64,000 bases of DNA, from positions 415,537 through 479,536 of the forward strand of contig NZ_LECT01000017.1 of NCBI RefSeq assembly GCF_001027925.1, written 5' to 3'. Both the position numbers and the translations under genes were made by a program. This document shows, one piece after another, positions 9,402 to 20,900 of this stretch; position 1 is the stretch's first letter, and each line of letters starts with the position of its first letter. The notes beneath the pieces are model-generated. The model did no database searches. It was not told the origin of the DNA and was given only the letters and a program-made list of their open reading frames with translations. The DNA is from Rhodopirellula islandica (GTDB taxonomy: Bacteria; Planctomycetota; Planctomycetia; Pirellulales; Pirellulaceae).

Positions 9402-10007
9402 ATGTCAACTCACGAAGACACTTCCCGCAGCTTGATCGTTCGACTTCGCAACCGCGAATCGGATGCTTGGTCTCGATTTTCGATGATCTATTGCCCTTTG
9501 GTTTACCGTTGGGCACGCCGATCGAAGTTGCAGCAAGTTGACGCCGACGACTTGGTTCAAGAAGTATTCCGTAGCGTCTCGACCAGCATTGATTCCTATC
9601 GTGAGAGCATCGAGACAGGGAGTTTTCGTCGCTGGTTGTGGGGAATCACCCACCACAAGTTGATGGATCACTTTCGTCGATTGACAGCCAATCCCCGAGC
9701 CGAGGGTGGATCGGGTGCCCACGAGAAAATGAAACAGGTTCTCGATTCTTGCTCCGATGAATCGAGCATTGATTCTTCGTTTGATGCGGACACCTGGATC
9801 ATTCACCGAGCCCTGGGCTTGATGAAGTCTGATTTTGAAGAGCGCACTTGGCAAGCTTTTTGGAGGATGACTGTCGACAACCGCTCAGCCCAGGAAGTTG
9901 CTGATGAGTTGGGGATGAACAAAAAGGCGGTTCGTCAGGCCAAGTATCGAGTGCTGAAACAACTCCGCACAGAGCTGCGTGACGAGTTCCCTCTCGAAAG
10001 CGGTTAA
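9402..10007 (+). CDS. ECF-subfamily RNA polymerase sigma factor
   Basis: About 201 residues with the two ECF domains: sigma-70 region 2 (LIVRLRNRESDAWSRFSMIY, QQVDADDLVQEVFRSVSTSI, FRRWLWGITHHKLMDHFRR) and region 4 (RSAQEVADELGMNKKAVRQA). It redirects core RNA polymerase to a specific regulon. The ATG at 9402 places region 2 at the usual distance; an upstream in-frame start at 9309 would add 31 residues unlike the family. The zinc-finger/kinase gene starts 112 bases downstream on the same strand. This ECF plus kinase pairing is known from planctomycetes, so the kinase protein is the likely regulator. Confidence 0.93.
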   Translation: MSTHEDTSRSLIVRLRNRESDAWSRFSMIYCPLVYRWARRSKLQQVDADDLVQEVFRSVSTSIDSYRESIETGSFRRWLWGITHHKLMDHFRRLTANPRAEGGSGAHEKMKQVLDSCSDESSIDSSFDADTWIIHRALGLMKSDFEERTWQAFWRMTVDNRSAQEVADELGMNKKAVRQAKYRVLKQLRTELRDEFPLESG

Positions 10008-10119
10008 CCTTCCATTTCTGTGTGGCGCCCTCACGAATGTTTAGCAGAGACATCTTGGTCGTCGGAAATCAATGTCATCGATGTATCAAGTATTCAGTGC
10101 AGCCCCTTGAGGTGAAGTG

Positions 10120-13100
10120 ATGGCCTCCGATGATTGTCCACCCGCAGAAAAACTGAGCGACTACGCGAGTGGGACACTCAGCGAAGACTTGTCGCTCGAC
10201 ATCTCCAACCACGTCGAGGCCTGCCCCGAGTGTGAAGACACACTCATCAGTTTGGAATCGAATGCGGACACACTGATCGGCAAAATTCGGCTCCCGCAAC
10301 CCGAGGATTCGTACGCCAAGGAAGCCGGGCATGAACGAGCGATCGAACTCGTTCAAGCGATTCGTTTGGAGAGCCCCAGCGACGAAGACGCCACTTTCCC
10401 GCCTGACACCGCGACGGTGCAGTCAGAGCCCAATGCGGAGATCCCTGCCCAAATGACGGGGCGATTGGCACAATATGTTTTGCTGGAGAAATTGGGTCAG
10501 GGCGGCATGGGAGCTGTCTATCGAGCGAAGCACACGCGGCTACGGAGAATGGTGGCTCTGAAAGTTTTGCCGCCGAATTTGCTCAAGAATGCATCGGCGG
10601 TTGCACGCTTCGATCGAGAGATGCACGCCGTGGGGCAACTGGATCACCCCAACATTGTCCGCGCCAGCGACGCGGGTGAATTCGAGGGCATCCACTACCT
10701 CGTCATGGAATTGGTCGACGGCGATGACGTCGCCGTGATTGCAAGTCGCCATGGCCCGCTCCCAACGGCCGACGCTTGTGAAATCATTCGGCAAGCAGCG
10801 GTGGGGCTGTCCCATGCCAACGACAATGGATTGGTTCATCGAGATATCAAGCCATCCAATCTGATGCTGACCCAATCAGGGCAAGTCAAACTCCTGGACA
10901 TGGGACTCGCTCTTCTGGAGACACCACTGGATGCTGACGACGGCCTGACTTCGGCGGGGCAAGTCATGGGGACGCTCGACTACATTGCTCCCGAGCAAGT
11001 CACCAACAGTCACGCCGTGGATATTCGAGCGGATATCTATTCGCTGGGATGCACGCTGTATCGGTTGCTCTGCGGTCATGCCCCATTTCAAGATGCCAAG
11101 TACCAAAATGCAATCTACAAGGCGATGGCACATGTGGATACCACGCCGCCCCCGCTTGCAAAGCAACGCGCGGGCTTGCCCGCCGGCCTGATTGCGATCG
11201 TCGACAAGATGCTGGCCAAAAGTCCCGACGACCGTTTCCAAACCCCCGACGAATTGGCTGCGGCATTGGCACCGCTGACCGCAGGCCATGACTTGCAAAG
11301 CCTATTGGTCGATCCATCTGCGGATGCTGCGTCACCGAGTTTCTTCGCAGGCGCAGCCGATGCAGAAACTGCGACGACGAGTTTCGTATCGTTGGCGGGG
11401 CAACCGAATACCAACGAACCGAGCGCCAGCAAGACTGTCGCGAAGCCAGTCTTGCAAACCGGTTCATCCATGAGCGGTGGCCGCCGTGTCTGGCCGCTGG
11501 TCGCTGGACTCGGCGGTGCCGCAATGATGCTGTTTGCCGCCGGCGTTTTTTTCCTCCTGACGCCCCAGGGAATGTTGCGAGTTGAAATCAACGATCCCGA
11601 CATCGAGGTCCGCGTCAAAGGTGATCGCATTGTCTTGCACAGGGATGACAAAGATCCGATTTCCATGGCAGCGGGTGAGCACACACTCACGGTCACCCAG
11701 GGAGATCTCAGCTTTGACACGAAGCAATTCACGTTGAAAAGAGGTGAGACGACGACCGTCAAAGTCGAGCTGATGGACGGCGTGCTGCAAGCCACAACGT
11801 CAGATGGATCGATGCTTGGTCAAAAACAAACTCGTGTTCCTACGCCAGCTCGCAAGCCACTGCCGAAGTCAACATCGCCAGCGTTAGCGAGCGGCACTGA
11901 ACAGCCCACCACCTCCCCCCTCAATGAAGACATTCGATGGGCGCATGAAGAGTTGAGAGCAGTCATCACGTTACGTAGTGAGACAGGCCATGATTCAACG
12001 ATCGGTCCCGGTCAGCCGCTTCCGGAACCTCCAGGAAAGCTGATCGGGCTCACTTTGACGAAACAGAGACCAGCAACCGATTTGGATATGCGACGAGTGG
12101 GCTCCCTCACCGATCTGGAGTCATTCCATTTTGGCAGCACGACGAAATCTTCCCCGACGTTCATTGGGACCGCTCAGGGGATGCTTGAACTGGGGCGACT
12201 TTCGAAGTTGCGGTCTCTCGATCTGGGGGTTTTGCGGGAGGGAGCGGGCGGTGAGAAGGTGCTTGCAAATTTGGCCCTTGAGTATCTGCATCTTCCTTAC
12301 GCCGGCGTCAATGAATGGGCAGCAGCGGCCGCGGGACACCCGACCATCACCCGCTTAAGCTGTTACCGTGCGCACATCTCCGACGCGGCATTGAAGGGGC
12401 TGGAACAGGGCCAGAGGTTGAAGATGCTCGATCTTGGAGACTCCCCAGTCGCAAGCCCTGCAGCGATTGAGCACTTCACCGCTGCCGTGCCGGGATGCAG
12501 CATCCGACTACCAAATTTTGAGGTCATTGACCCTCGCGGAAATCAGTTTGGCAGCGTGCGGCGAAATGTGTCATGGAAACAAGCGATCGGTGGAGAACCG
12601 CGGATGAGTCCTCCATTGCCAACCGCAGTCACAGACAGCGGCAAAAGCCCAACCCCCGAGGAAGACATTCGCTGGGCTCATGAAGTCTTGAAAGCAGGCA
12701 TCACCCTCCGCAGTGATACAGGAAAGGAGTCCACAGTCACCCCGGAGCAGCCGCTGCCAGAAAATCCAGGGACACTGGTAGGCATCACCTTGGCGGGACA
12801 AAAATCAGCAACCGATTTGGATCTGCAACGCGTGGCAGGCTTCGCCGATTTGGAAACACTTGTTTTTGCCCATTCGCCTAATTCCAGCCCCAACTTTGTA
12901 GGCAGCCATCAAGGAATCCTTGAGCTAGCGAGGCTTCCCAAGTTGCGGTCGCTTTCCGTCCACTATCTGCCGGGAGTAGGTGGAGAAGAAGTACTCAAGG
13001 ACCTGCGTCTTGATTCTTTAAGCCTGCCTTGGGCCGACGTCAACGAGTGGGCGGCCGCAGCGGCAGGGCATCCAACACTTACCACGATCAGCGCCTACGG

Positions 13101-14742
13101 GACACAACTTTCCGATGCGGCACTGAAGGGTCTGGATGAGAATAAAGGACTGAAGTTGCTCGATCTCTCTGGAGCTGGAAGTCTAAGCCCCGAAGCGATT
13201 CAACATTTCGCGGACTCCGTCCCCGGATGCCGCATCAGATTGTCGAAATCGGAATTCATCGAACCGCGTGAAAAAGAGTCAGGTGCCGTGAATCGCAACG
13301 TGTCGTCGACTGAAACGATCGGTGGAGAACCGCGGATGAGTCCTGCATTGCCAACCGCAGTCAAAGACAGCGGCAAAAGCCCAACCCCCGAGGAAGACAT
13401 TCGTTGGGCTCATGACGTTTTAAAAGCAATCATTACCCTGCGTCGTGATACCGGTAGCATGTCCACCATCACTGCGGATGAACCGCTCCCTGAGGATCCC
13501 GGGACACTGGTTGGTATCAAACTAACACCACTTCGCACAGCGACCGATTCCGACCTGCAACGGATCGGATCATTCACCGATCTGGAGTCCTTTTCAACCG
13601 GTAAAGCGCTGACGGGAGCTCCCACGATTCAGGGGACCGCTCAAGGGATCCTCGAACTGGGACGCCTTCCAAATTTGCGAACGCTTGACCTACATTCCTG
13701 GACTGGACTGGGTGGCAAGGAGCTTCTGGAGAATTTGCAAATCAGCAGTTTGCGTCTCCCTTCCGATCGCGTCAATGAATGGGCGGCTGCGGCAGTGGGA
13801 CATCCCACGATTACCAGTCTCAGCGCCTTCGTGACGCATCTCACGGACACGTCGCTCATGAACTTAGAACAGAACTCGGCGTTGAAGCATATCGATCTCC
13901 GATACAATCCAAAACTGACTCGCGCTGCGGTCAACCATTTTGCTGCTGCCTTACCGGGATGCCAGATTCAGTTGCCGGACTATGACTCTCTGGAAGCTCG
14001 CGAACGAATGTGGGCCGGTCTCGCGCCCCGAGAGGGTTCGACAGATGGAGCGACGCCAGTTCAAAACGATGAAGGTGAAACGGGCGGCTTCAGCCCAACC
14101 CCTGGCGAGGACATTCATTGGGCAATCCATGAACTCAAGGCGGTGGTTACCCTGCGTTCTGAGATCGGCACAATCGCCACCGTCATCCTCGGTCAACCAC
14201 TCCCAAAACTTCCCAGCATGGTGGTCGCGATCGAATTTTCAGAACGGACGGTCGCAACGGATAACGATCTTCGCCGCGTGGCAAGCTTCAGCCACTTAGA
14301 ATCTCTCTCCTTTGGTTATCGGGATAGTGAGGGAGCGAAGTACATAGGAAGCGACCGGGGTATCCTTGAGCTGGCAAGGCTACAACACCTGCAGGTGCTG
14401 AACGTTCACGCTGTGCCGGAGGTGGGCGGTCAAGAGATTCTCCGAAAACTACACCTGGAGCATTTGTATCTCCCCCACGAAGGCACGGATGCGTGGGCAA
14501 CAGCGGTTGCAGGGCATCCCACATTCACCAGCCTCAACGCCTTCCGAACCGGCCTTTCAGATGAGGCTCTGAAAGGATTGGAACAGAACAAGGGTTTGAA
14601 GGTGCTCAATGTTTCAGGAGCCGCAAACCTAAGCCCTGAAGCCATTCAACATTTTGCGGAAGCTGTTCCGGCGTGTCGAATCAAGCTGGATCACCTCCAG
14701 TTCATCGAACCTCGCCATACGGAACCGACGCTCCAGGAGTGA
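10120..14742 (+). CDS. Zinc-finger/Ser-Thr protein kinase, transmembrane, with four C-terminal LRR-like repeats
   Basis: About 1,540 residues. The N-terminus has a zf-HC2-like anti-sigma motif (H31, C35, C38 in HVEACPEC). A Hanks-type kinase follows at about 119-395: glycine loop LGQGGMGAVY, VHRDIKPSN, and LLDMGLAL where DMG replaces canonical DFG, then APEQ. One membrane span lies near 457-480 (VAGLGGAAMMLFAAGVFFLL), followed by a PEGA-like segment. From about 603 to 1532 come four tandem units of roughly 240 residues, each opening with EDIxWAxxxL and ending in LRR-like helices. ATG 10120 is preferred over the adjacent GTG at 10117. It probably senses an extracytoplasmic signal and controls the upstream ECF factor by sequestration and/or phosphorylation (inference). 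Confidence 0.93.
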   Translation: MASDDCPPAEKLSDYASGTLSEDLSLDISNHVEACPECEDTLISLESNADTLIGKIRLPQPEDSYAKEAGHERAIELVQAIRLESPSDEDATFPPDTATVQSEPNAEIPAQMTGRLAQYVLLEKLGQGGMGAVYRAKHTRLRRMVALKVLPPNLLKNASAVARFDREMHAVGQLDHPNIVRASDAGEFEGIHYLVMELVDGDDVAVIASRHGPLPTADACEIIRQAAVGLSHANDNGLVHRDIKPSNLMLTQSGQVKLLDMGLALLETPLDADDGLTSAGQVMGTLDYIAPEQVTNSHAVDIRADIYSLGCTLYRLLCGHAPFQDAKYQNAIYKAMAHVDTTPPPLAKQRAGLPAGLIAIVDKMLAKSPDDRFQTPDELAAALAPLTAGHDLQSLLVDPSADAASPSFFAGAADAETATTSFVSLAGQPNTNEPSASKTVAKPVLQTGSSMSGGRRVWPLVAGLGGAAMMLFAAGVFFLLTPQGMLRVEINDPDIEVRVKGDRIVLHRDDKDPISMAAGEHTLTVTQGDLSFDTKQFTLKRGETTTVKVELMDGVLQATTSDGSMLGQKQTRVPTPARKPLPKSTSPALASGTEQPTTSPLNEDIRWAHEELRAVITLRSETGHDSTIGPGQPLPEPPGKLIGLTLTKQRPATDLDMRRVGSLTDLESFHFGSTTKSSPTFIGTAQGMLELGRLSKLRSLDLGVLREGAGGEKVLANLALEYLHLPYAGVNEWAAAAAGHPTITRLSCYRAHISDAALKGLEQGQRLKMLDLGDSPVASPAAIEHFTAAVPGCSIRLPNFEVIDPRGNQFGSVRRNVSWKQAIGGEPRMSPPLPTAVTDSGKSPTPEEDIRWAHEVLKAGITLRSDTGKESTVTPEQPLPENPGTLVGITLAGQKSATDLDLQRVAGFADLETLVFAHSPNSSPNFVGSHQGILELARLPKLRSLSVHYLPGVGGEEVLKDLRLDSLSLPWADVNEWAAAAAGHPTLTTISAYGTQLSDAALKGLDENKGLKLLDLSGAGSLSPEAIQHFADSVPGCRIRLSKSEFIEPREKESGAVNRNVSSTETIGGEPRMSPALPTAVKDSGKSPTPEEDIRWAHDVLKAIITLRRDTGSMSTITADEPLPEDPGTLVGIKLTPLRTATDSDLQRIGSFTDLESFSTGKALTGAPTIQGTAQGILELGRLPNLRTLDLHSWTGLGGKELLENLQISSLRLPSDRVNEWAAAAVGHPTITSLSAFVTHLTDTSLMNLEQNSALKHIDLRYNPKLTRAAVNHFAAALPGCQIQLPDYDSLEARERMWAGLAPREGSTDGATPVQNDEGETGGFSPTPGEDIHWAIHELKAVVTLRSEIGTIATVILGQPLPKLPSMVVAIEFSERTVATDNDLRRVASFSHLESLSFGYRDSEGAKYIGSDRGILELARLQHLQVLNVHAVPEVGGQEILRKLHLEHLYLPHEGTDAWATAVAGHPTFTSLNAFRTGLSDEALKGLEQNKGLKVLNVSGAANLSPEAIQHFAEAVPACRIKLDHLQFIEPRHTEPTLQE
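11926..14715 (+). repeat. Four tandem coding repeats in the kinase gene
   Basis: Copies start near 11926, 12658, 13390 and 14101, period about 730 bp. Each encodes EDIxWAxxxLKAxxTLR, an ATDxDLxRV segment and a C-terminal LSPEAIQHFAxxVPxCRI-type helix. The DNA linking copies 1/2 (12584-12682) and copies 2/3 (13316-13414) is almost identical (three differences in about 98 bp), while the repeat bodies have diverged. Confidence 0.85.
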
Positions 14743-14901
14743 ACTTGCGTTCCCTCCAGCGAAGTCGGTTCGCAAATTTTCTTGTGGCGCCTTTTCGAAA
14801 GACTTTTCAGACGGGGAGTGATCGATGCTTCAAAACATCGTTTTCGAAATCTGAGACGGCAGAAACAGTCGCAATACCAAGGGAACGAGGCGAACCACAC
14901 C

Positions 14902-17900
14902 ATGTCCACACGGACCTTCCGCGACCGATTTCTGCGCCGCAAACCAGCCCGCCCCAACCCAGGCAGGCGCCGCTCGTTTCGGCTGGAACAACTCGAAAAA
15001 CGCAACCTGCTCGCGACTTACATCGTCGACAGCCTCACTGACGATGGCTCGGGCGGTACGACGCTGCGTGAAGCAGTCGAAGCGGCGTCCTTCAATGAAG
15101 CCCGTCACGGTTTGCCAGCGGGTGAAAGCAGCGACGTCATCCGCTTTGCTGATTCCCTCTTCTTCGATGGGCCAGCGACACTGACGATGCGGCCCGAGTT
15201 GTATACGACGAAACCCTACCCACGAGCAAGCTACTTTGTGCCTGGTGCGATGCACGTATTCGCCGACACGGCAGCGGATACTCAGGCGGTTTTCCCCGCG
15301 TTCGTGGAAGGAACCATCACCATCATTGGGCCTGGTGCAGACCTGCTGTCGATCGACGCAAATGGTAGCCAAAGTATCTTCGTCATTGATGATCAGGTCA
15401 AACTGAGCGGGATGCAATTGACTGGAAGCTCCGGCAGAGCCATCACCAATGCAACTTACACCAACGCAGCTACCAGCGCTGTCGAGACCGCTACCATTGA
15501 TCTTGAAATCAATGACATGATCGTTCGTGGCAACCCCGGCGGGGCCGCTGCGTTGTCAAGAGGCGTGATCACGATTCGAAATAGCGTGATTGAGAACAAT
15601 GGCTTCGCGGACGAGATGACCAGGGTCGAAAGTGGTGGTGCCCTGTTCGTGACCTCCTTGGGATACCAAGAGGTTTCGTCGCTCATCGTGGAAGATTCTG
15701 TGATCCGAGGGAACCAGGCTCTCAATGGTGGTGGCATTGGCGTTGACGAAGGGAGCGTGGTTGTCTCTCGAAGCACCATTGAGATGAACTCCGCTATCGG
15801 CAATTCCGACCAGCAATCCAGTGGCGGAGGGATCTACCTTGATCCCGTCAGCAAGCAAGCCGATGTCTCAATCTACGAGTCGGAAATTCGTTCCAACACC
15901 GCGTCGCAGGGCGGAGGAATCTACTTGAGCGACGGAAGTACGCGGGGTAGTTCCAAAGAGTCTGTCGTCCGTGTTCGCGACAGCAACATCATCGGCAATC
16001 AGGCAACCGTATCAGGCGGAGGTGTTTCGGTGTTCGCTGGAAGCAACGCTAGCGAGTCTCCCAAATTGGTGCTTAGCAACAGCTCTGTCACTCTGAATTC
16101 GGCTCCGATCGGTGGCGGAGTTGACAACGTCGGTGGCGTACTTGAAATCACTGGCAGCAGTTTCACCGACAATGAAGCCTCCGAGAACGGAGGCGCGATT
16201 GCTTCACGGCAATCCGACACTCCACTCGCGTCCGATCATCCCACAGCGACTATCAGTAATTCAACGATCTCCGGGAACCGATCCTCGGGCGTTGGCGGCG
16301 GAATCTTTTACGACCCCCGACCCGAATCTGCGGACGATGCAAAACTCACTTTGATCAACACGACGATCACGCTGAACCAGGCGGGAACGGGTGGCGGTCT
16401 CGCGATCAACGAAGCCGATGGGCTTCCGACCTCCAAGCTGGTCAATACGATCGTCGCTGGAAACACGCTGGCTGGAGATTCCACTGCGAGCGATATCCAT
16501 CTGGTGTCGTCAGCACCCATTTTAGTGGCCCAGAGTCGGTTCAATCTGATTGGTGATCCCGCCACGGCGGGCGGTCTTGTCGATGATCGCAATGAAGCAA
16601 CGGGAAACGGAAACATCGTTGGCGATCTGCTTGGACAACCTCTGAATCTCGACGCGATTCTGTTTCGAAACTTAGCCGACAATCTGGGCGGACCAGCGTT
16701 GCCGCCGCTATTTGGAACCGGAAGACAAATTCAACGTCCGGCGATGCACTCGCTGAAACTGGATAGCCCGGCCATGGATGCAGGGACTCCTTTCCTGCCG
16801 TCGGCTGTGGACGGGATTCGCTTTGACGACAATGGCGATCCAATCGTCCCGGTCGACGCTCCCTATTCCGATGCCTTGCACGCCGATGGGCGTGGCTATC
16901 CGTTCTTGCGCCGAGACAGTTTTCTAGGCGGTGGTGGAATCGTCGCCGGGGCCGTGGATATCGGAGCCTACGAAAATCAAATCAGACCGATCTTCACGGG
17001 TAGCGAACTGGTCGTCTCGACATTGGATGACGAAAATGATGGCGACTATTCATATGGTGAGCTCTCGCTTCGCGAAGCGGTTGCAATTGCAAATCTTTCT
17101 CCGGATGACAACGGAATCCGATTCGCTCCCTCGCTGATCGAAACCGACGCAGGCGAGATTTCGACGATCTATCTGACCAGTCCGATTGAAATTCTGTTCA
17201 ACGTGACGGTTTCAGGACCGGGCAGCGATCTCTTGCAGATCAGCGGCGGTCATGGAACACGAATGCTTGAAATCGGACCACTCGCTACAACATCGATTTC
17301 TGGATTGGCGTTTGTCGATGGTCTCGGCGAAAGCCCCCGCTTTGATCAAACTCAATTTGACGGGGCGTCCATCACAGCACAGGGTGGCGCGATCTTCAAC
17401 GCCGGAAAAACGACGATCGAGGATGCACTGTTTGCGAGAAACACGAGCCTGGCAACAGAAAAAGTTGGATTCGAGGCGGCAGCCGCCGATGGCGGCGGCG
17501 CGATCTCCAACGCGGGTGTCATGACGATCAAAGACACGGTCTTTCGTGACAATTCCTCCGAGTCCAACGGGGGCGCAATTACCAATCACGCACTACCTTT
17601 CGGGGCGTTTGACCTTCAAATTGGGTTGACGAACAGCCCCACACTTGCAATTGGCCCCAATGTTCAATTTGAGAACAATCATGCCGACACCGATGGCGGT
17701 GCGATTCAGACATGGCAACCCATTTCCATTGTCGATTCGACATTCACCGGTAACTCGGCAGGTCGCGATGGTGGTGCCATCGCTTTTGGCATCGAGTACC
17801 GAGGGGTGGGTCTTTACGTGTACGACTCGCCGGGGCAAGACCTGGTTCAACGATCCGAATTCCGCAACAACCAGGCAGCCAATTACGGCGGAGCAATCAC

Positions 17901-20900
17901 AGTCAATGACAAAGCATCCGTTCGAGTCGTCGACTCAATCGTTGATCAAAACAACTCATCATACGGTGGGGGAATCGAAGCAGTCGGATACCTCGAACTA
18001 GAACGCACCACCGTTTCGCGAAATGTTGCAACGGTGAGTGGGGGTGGACTCGCGTTTTTTGGCCAGGGGATCTTCACGATCAACAGCAGTACGATTTCAG
18101 GAAATCGTGTTCAAGGAGTTGTCCCCGGTTACGGCGGTGGCATTTCCATTCAGAAGAACGCCAGAGAAAGCGCAACCATTTATCAACCGACGTCACAGTC
18201 TCAACAGATCAATGACAGCACCATTTCCGGGAACCAAGTCATTTCCGCCTTGGGACTCAATGCATTGGGTTCTGGACTTTGGACGAACGATCAAATCACA
18301 CTCACCAACAGCATCGTCAGTGGCAACTTCCAAGACAATGGTATCGGCCCTCAAGTCTTTATCAGAGAGACTGGTAGCATCCATGCACCACTTCCAAATA
18401 TCATTCCCAACTACAACTCGACAATCTCTGGCGTCAACGATCTAAGTAGATTTTCAGGCGCAACAACGATCACCGTCGACCCGAACTTGCAGTCGCTCGC
18501 CGACAACGGCGGTCGAGCGGAAACGAACGCGATTGGACCGACCAGCGTCGCAATCGACAATGGACAACGCCAAGGACTGCTCGATCAACGCGGATACCCG
18601 GTCACCGATCAATTGGATCCGTTCTTTGATTTACGGGATGATGATGGTGAAGTTGGTGACATCGGCGCCTATGAATCGAGCCAAGTTCATATCGTCGACT
18701 TCACATCCGAAACACGCAACGCAAGTCAATATGGAACCGCTGAGGCCGTCAGTTTTGGACTGGGAATTGACGACGGGAAACCGAACAGCACCATCCCGAA
18801 GGATCCTGGTTTCCTGGGGATCGAATTCAACAAGACTTTCAATGTTGGCCCCGGCATCTACGAGGATCCGCTCTTCGGTTCCGAGTGGGGTGCCAATGCC
18901 AACGCCAATGTCCAAGGCAAGTTGGGATTGGAATACGGTTATTTTATCAACTCAGGCAGCGTCGATACGTTTTACGATGGTCAATTCGCTTACCGAGTGG
19001 ACCAACTGCCCAACACGGATGACTTCGTCATCAACACCAGTTCGACGCTGACCGATGGCAAGCTGTTCACGACGTCACCACGGGTCAGCGCGTACGCGGA
19101 CTTGGTGCTTCAGTTCAACGCCTCCATTGCGGGTACCGCATGTGTGATTTCATGCGTGAGCGGATCGGTTCCGATCGGTATTGACACCAAGGTGCCGCTG
19201 TTTTCCATCAACCGTCAAGAGGAAGACGACAACGGCAACAAACTCTTTCTCGGCGCGAACGGTCTCACGACCGATAGCGCTGGTGGCACGAACCCGCCTG
19301 CCTTTGATGGTGACATTGTGGTCGCCGGTTTGGATTTGCAATCGGCGCTGGACATCGACTTGTCCGATGGGGATGACAGCCAAACCGACAAACTGGGGAG
19401 CATCCGAACGGAGCGACGCCAAGCAGAGATTGACAAGGCTGCCGGCAAACCAGGCGACCATGACGCCATCATTCGCAACGCGGTTGCCGCCGAAAAAAGT
19501 GCGACGCAGAAAAAGAAGGGGAGTGTGGAGGTTTCTAGCCCCGCCTTCACTTTGTCGTTCGGGCAAGCGGAGGACTTGCTTGGTGTCGAAGTTGGTTTGA
19601 GTGTGGGTGCCAGTGCCAAAGCGGGGCCAGTGAGTGCAGAGATAACGAAGAACCTTGGGAAAATTGCCTTGACGGTTCCCGAAATTGATCTTTCGGACAC
19701 CACCTTCGACACCCCGCAGGGCAAGCTATCCGCGACAACCGACGATTTTGCGATCGGATCCAATGTGGATGCCAAACGACAAATCGCTGCACTATCGGTC
19801 GACGTCGGTGCCTTGGGGCCGTTCGGTGTCTACAACCTTTCGGCGGGGCCGATTGATATTGAAGCCACCACCGTCTCCTACGTGATCTCGCCGCGACTGG
19901 CAATCTCTCAAGATGTTTCCGTCGAACCGTTTTTTGATGAGTCACATCAAGCCGGTTTTGATTTTGTTTTTACTGGTGGTGGCACGATCAACGTTTCCAT
20001 TGGGGACGCTTCGCCTGTCGCACTTTCTTCCGGTGGCAGCATCAGCTTCATGCCGGGCAGTGAAGTTCGCATCGATGCAAATGGTAACAGCGACATTCAG
20101 GTCAATCCGTCCATCACGGTTGGCAATCGATTCTCCAATGACATCGGATTGGAGTTTGATGTTCTCGGCGTGCTGGAAGTCTTGAGGCTGAAACTGAACG
20201 CGTTTGGAGAGCAGCTGTTTGACATTGGGCCGCTGTATGAAACCTCGCATTCGCTGCTCGATGCGATCGGCGTCGATGCGCTCGATTTTGGCTCGATCTT
20301 TGCTTCCACGTTCAACTTGCCCGCATCCACAACGCAAATCGAATCCTTCTCGCTCAACTCGGCGGAAGAGGGCGCCGCTCGTGATGGGAAAAGTCCCGGC
20401 GCCGCATTCCTGTTGCAATCCGGTGTGCCGACTCAAATCGATCCGGTCAATGGACAGACCACCTACTTATCAGTGCCGTTGTTGGGACCTGACAATGTGC
20501 TGCACAACGACGTGCTGTTTGAAACCCAAAGCCAAGACACGGTGCTGATTCGGCCGCCGTATGGCGGCTTGACGCTGGAATTGCTCGATAGTTCCGGTCA
20601 AGTTCGAAGTAGTTTTGAACTGGACGTGAAAGGAACAACGTTCACCAGCGGCAACGGTCCCGAGACCTGGCGTTTAAAGGGTTTTGAGAACCTGCTCGGC
20701 AGCCAAGCTTTGTTCGGCGTCCAGTTCAGTGGCGATGCGACTCGCGAGGTCACCGTCACGGTCGAGGGTGGATCTGCTCTGTCGCTGCCCGGTGTCCATA
20801 CCGATCGATTGTTAACGGCGGAGAAGCAGGAAGCACTCAACCGGGCATCGACCCTATTCGTGCGCAACTCGGATCTTGCGCTGGACATCGATGGTGATGG

